Assembly: GCA_006844635.1 (NCBI GenBank)
Contig: SPJO01000081.1
Span: forward strand, 1 to 6,144
Direction of reading: 5' to 3'
DNA length: 6,144 bases
Source: Methylophilaceae bacterium
Lineage (GTDB): Bacteria > Pseudomonadota > Gammaproteobacteria > Burkholderiales > Methylophilaceae
Both the position numbers and the translations under genes were made by a program. Below, piece after piece: positions 5,319-6,144 of this stretch (within the stretch, counting starts at the first letter, position 1; every line of letters starts with the position of its first letter). The notes beneath the pieces were generated by a model. It had not been told where the DNA came from. It worked only from the letters and a program-made list of their open reading frames with translations, and searched no databases.

Positions 5319-6144
5319 ATGAAACAAAATCTACAATTAAAAATGTCACAAAATCTAGCGCTAACCCCGCAGTTGCAGCAATCTATTCGTCTGCTACAAC
5401 TGTCCACGCTAGAGCTCAATCAAGAGCTGGAAACCATCCTAGAAGAAAATCCATTATTAGAGCTAGTCGACGGTGAGAGTGAGTATGACAATGGTGATGA
5501 TAACAACGACGCATCCGCAAACGAGGAAAGCTCAGCTAACGATAGTGCAGATGAAGCCACTGCTGAGGTACCAGCTGAAACAAGCCCATTAGAAGCACAA
5601 GAAGTCAGCAATCCAACACCCGAAGATGCTTCCGCAGCAGAAACGCCCATGTCTGATGAGGACTTCAAGAAAAATGATTTCGATGAAGACTATGAAGAGT
5701 ATGGCAGTGCCAGCAGCTGGGACGAAGGTGGTAGACAACATAACAATGATGATGACGATGATGATTTCACGCGCCAAGAAACCGTTGAAGGTAGCTTGCG
5801 AGACCATCTAGTCGACCAGCTAAAACTAGTTAAGTTATCCGAGCGAGATCAAAGGCTAATCCTATTATTAATTGACAGCGTTAATGAGAATGGTTATTTG
5901 GAAGCTGATCTAGAAGAAATCCTTGAGGCACTGCCTGAGGAGTTAGAAGTTGAACTTGTTGAGTTAGAAACAGCACTGAAACATTTACAGAATCTAGACC
6001 CACCAGGTATTGGTGCAGGTAACTTACAAGAGTGCATTTTACTGCAGCTCAATTTACTGCCTGACAATATGCCAGAACTAGCCACTGCAAAAGCCATTGT
6101 AGAAGAGCATTTGCAATTGTTGGCAAATAAAGATTTTAATACGT
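5319..6144 (+). CDS. rpoN: RNA polymerase sigma54 factor RpoN, N-terminal part (runs off right edge)
   Basis: Alternative sigma factor that directs RNA polymerase to -24/-12 promoters and needs AAA+ activators, typically for nitrogen, motility or carbon control. The window holds 275 codons. Region I (1-50) is textbook: MKQNLQLKMSQNLALTPQLQQ-like start, then SIRLLQLSTLELNQEL and ENPLLE, with the Gln/Leu-rich pattern that contacts activators. Region II (about 51-153) is long and strongly acidic: I count 36 Asp/Glu among 103 residues, a run of six Asp (144-149), and no Lys or Arg between 51 and 116. Region III, the core-binding domain, begins near 155 with TVEGSLRDHLVDQL and includes DPPGIGAGNLQEC. 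The DNA-binding HTH and RpoN box lie beyond the edge. Aligned by eye, the protein is about 30 residues longer than E. coli RpoN up to the DF motif near the edge, the excess being in region II. It follows lptB by 10 nt, the common proteobacterial arrangement. Confidence 0.97.
   Translation, partial: MKQNLQLKMSQNLALTPQLQQSIRLLQLSTLELNQELETILEENPLLELVDGESEYDNGDDNNDASANEESSANDSADEATAEVPAETSPLEAQEVSNPTPEDASAAETPMSDEDFKKNDFDEDYEEYGSASSWDEGGRQHNNDDDDDDFTRQETVEGSLRDHLVDQLKLVKLSERDQRLILLLIDSVNENGYLEADLEEILEALPEELEVELVELETALKHLQNLDPPGIGAGNLQECILLQLNLLPDNMPELATAKAIVEEHLQLLANKDFNT

Noticed and set aside
5420..5668. Ser-rich minus-strand open frame opposite rpoN region II
   Set aside because: The serine richness simply mirrors acidic, Ala- and Ser-coding codons of RpoN on the other strand. 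The other short frames over this stretch, on both strands, are similar shadows.
5748..5765. GAT/GAC trinucleotide run as a microsatellite
   Set aside because: It has only six units, one of them GAC, and sits in frame within the acidic linker of RpoN, so protein composition explains it. No evidence of length variation can be seen in one sequence.
1..6144. A novel defence, mobile or biosynthetic system hidden in the window
   Set aside because: Apart from the gaps between genes, the whole window is covered by recognisable conserved genes in a standard order. There is no transposase, integrase, toxin-antitoxin pair, repeat array or unexplained large open frame.

Overview
The window is chromosomal DNA from a Gram-negative bacterium. 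It carries a compact block for building and exporting lipopolysaccharide (LPS). The gene order (kdsD, kdsC, lptC, lptA, lptB, rpoN) is the one known from beta- and gammaproteobacteria. Base composition looks moderate to low in GC by eye. Protein style, TTG starts and a divergent Kef-type antiporter suggest a betaproteobacterium, possibly of the Methylophilaceae. That placement is inferred from memory of synteny, not from a search.

Layout: positions 1-1569 (minus strand) hold most of a CPA2/Kef-type cation:proton antiporter, which runs off the left edge before its C-terminus. Positions 1570-1735 are a divergent intergenic region with a good sigma70-like promoter for the antiporter, an extended -10 element for the rightward genes and a near-perfect 20-bp palindrome. 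From 1742 to the right edge, six genes lie head to tail on the plus strand with gaps of 6 to 47 nt and no visible terminator, as expected of one operon. They are kdsD (arabinose-5-phosphate isomerase), kdsC (Kdo-8-phosphate phosphatase), lptC (inner-membrane LPS transport protein), lptA (periplasmic LPS bridge protein), lptB (LPS-export ATPase) and the first 275 codons of rpoN (sigma54).

How the genes work together: KdsD and KdsC catalyse the first and third steps of Kdo synthesis, the sugar that joins lipid A to the core. LptB powers extraction of finished LPS from the inner membrane, and LptC and LptA carry it into the periplasmic bridge toward the outer membrane. RpoN at the end is a conserved passenger of this locus and is not an LPS enzyme. 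The antiporter is a separate, divergently transcribed unit.

I saw no tRNA or rRNA gene, CRISPR array, insertion sequence, prophage gene or undescribed system. The locus is conserved core genome. The points most worth checking are the apparently leaderless kdsD start, the intergenic palindrome, the long acidic region II of RpoN and the Ala/Pro-rich tail of LptA.
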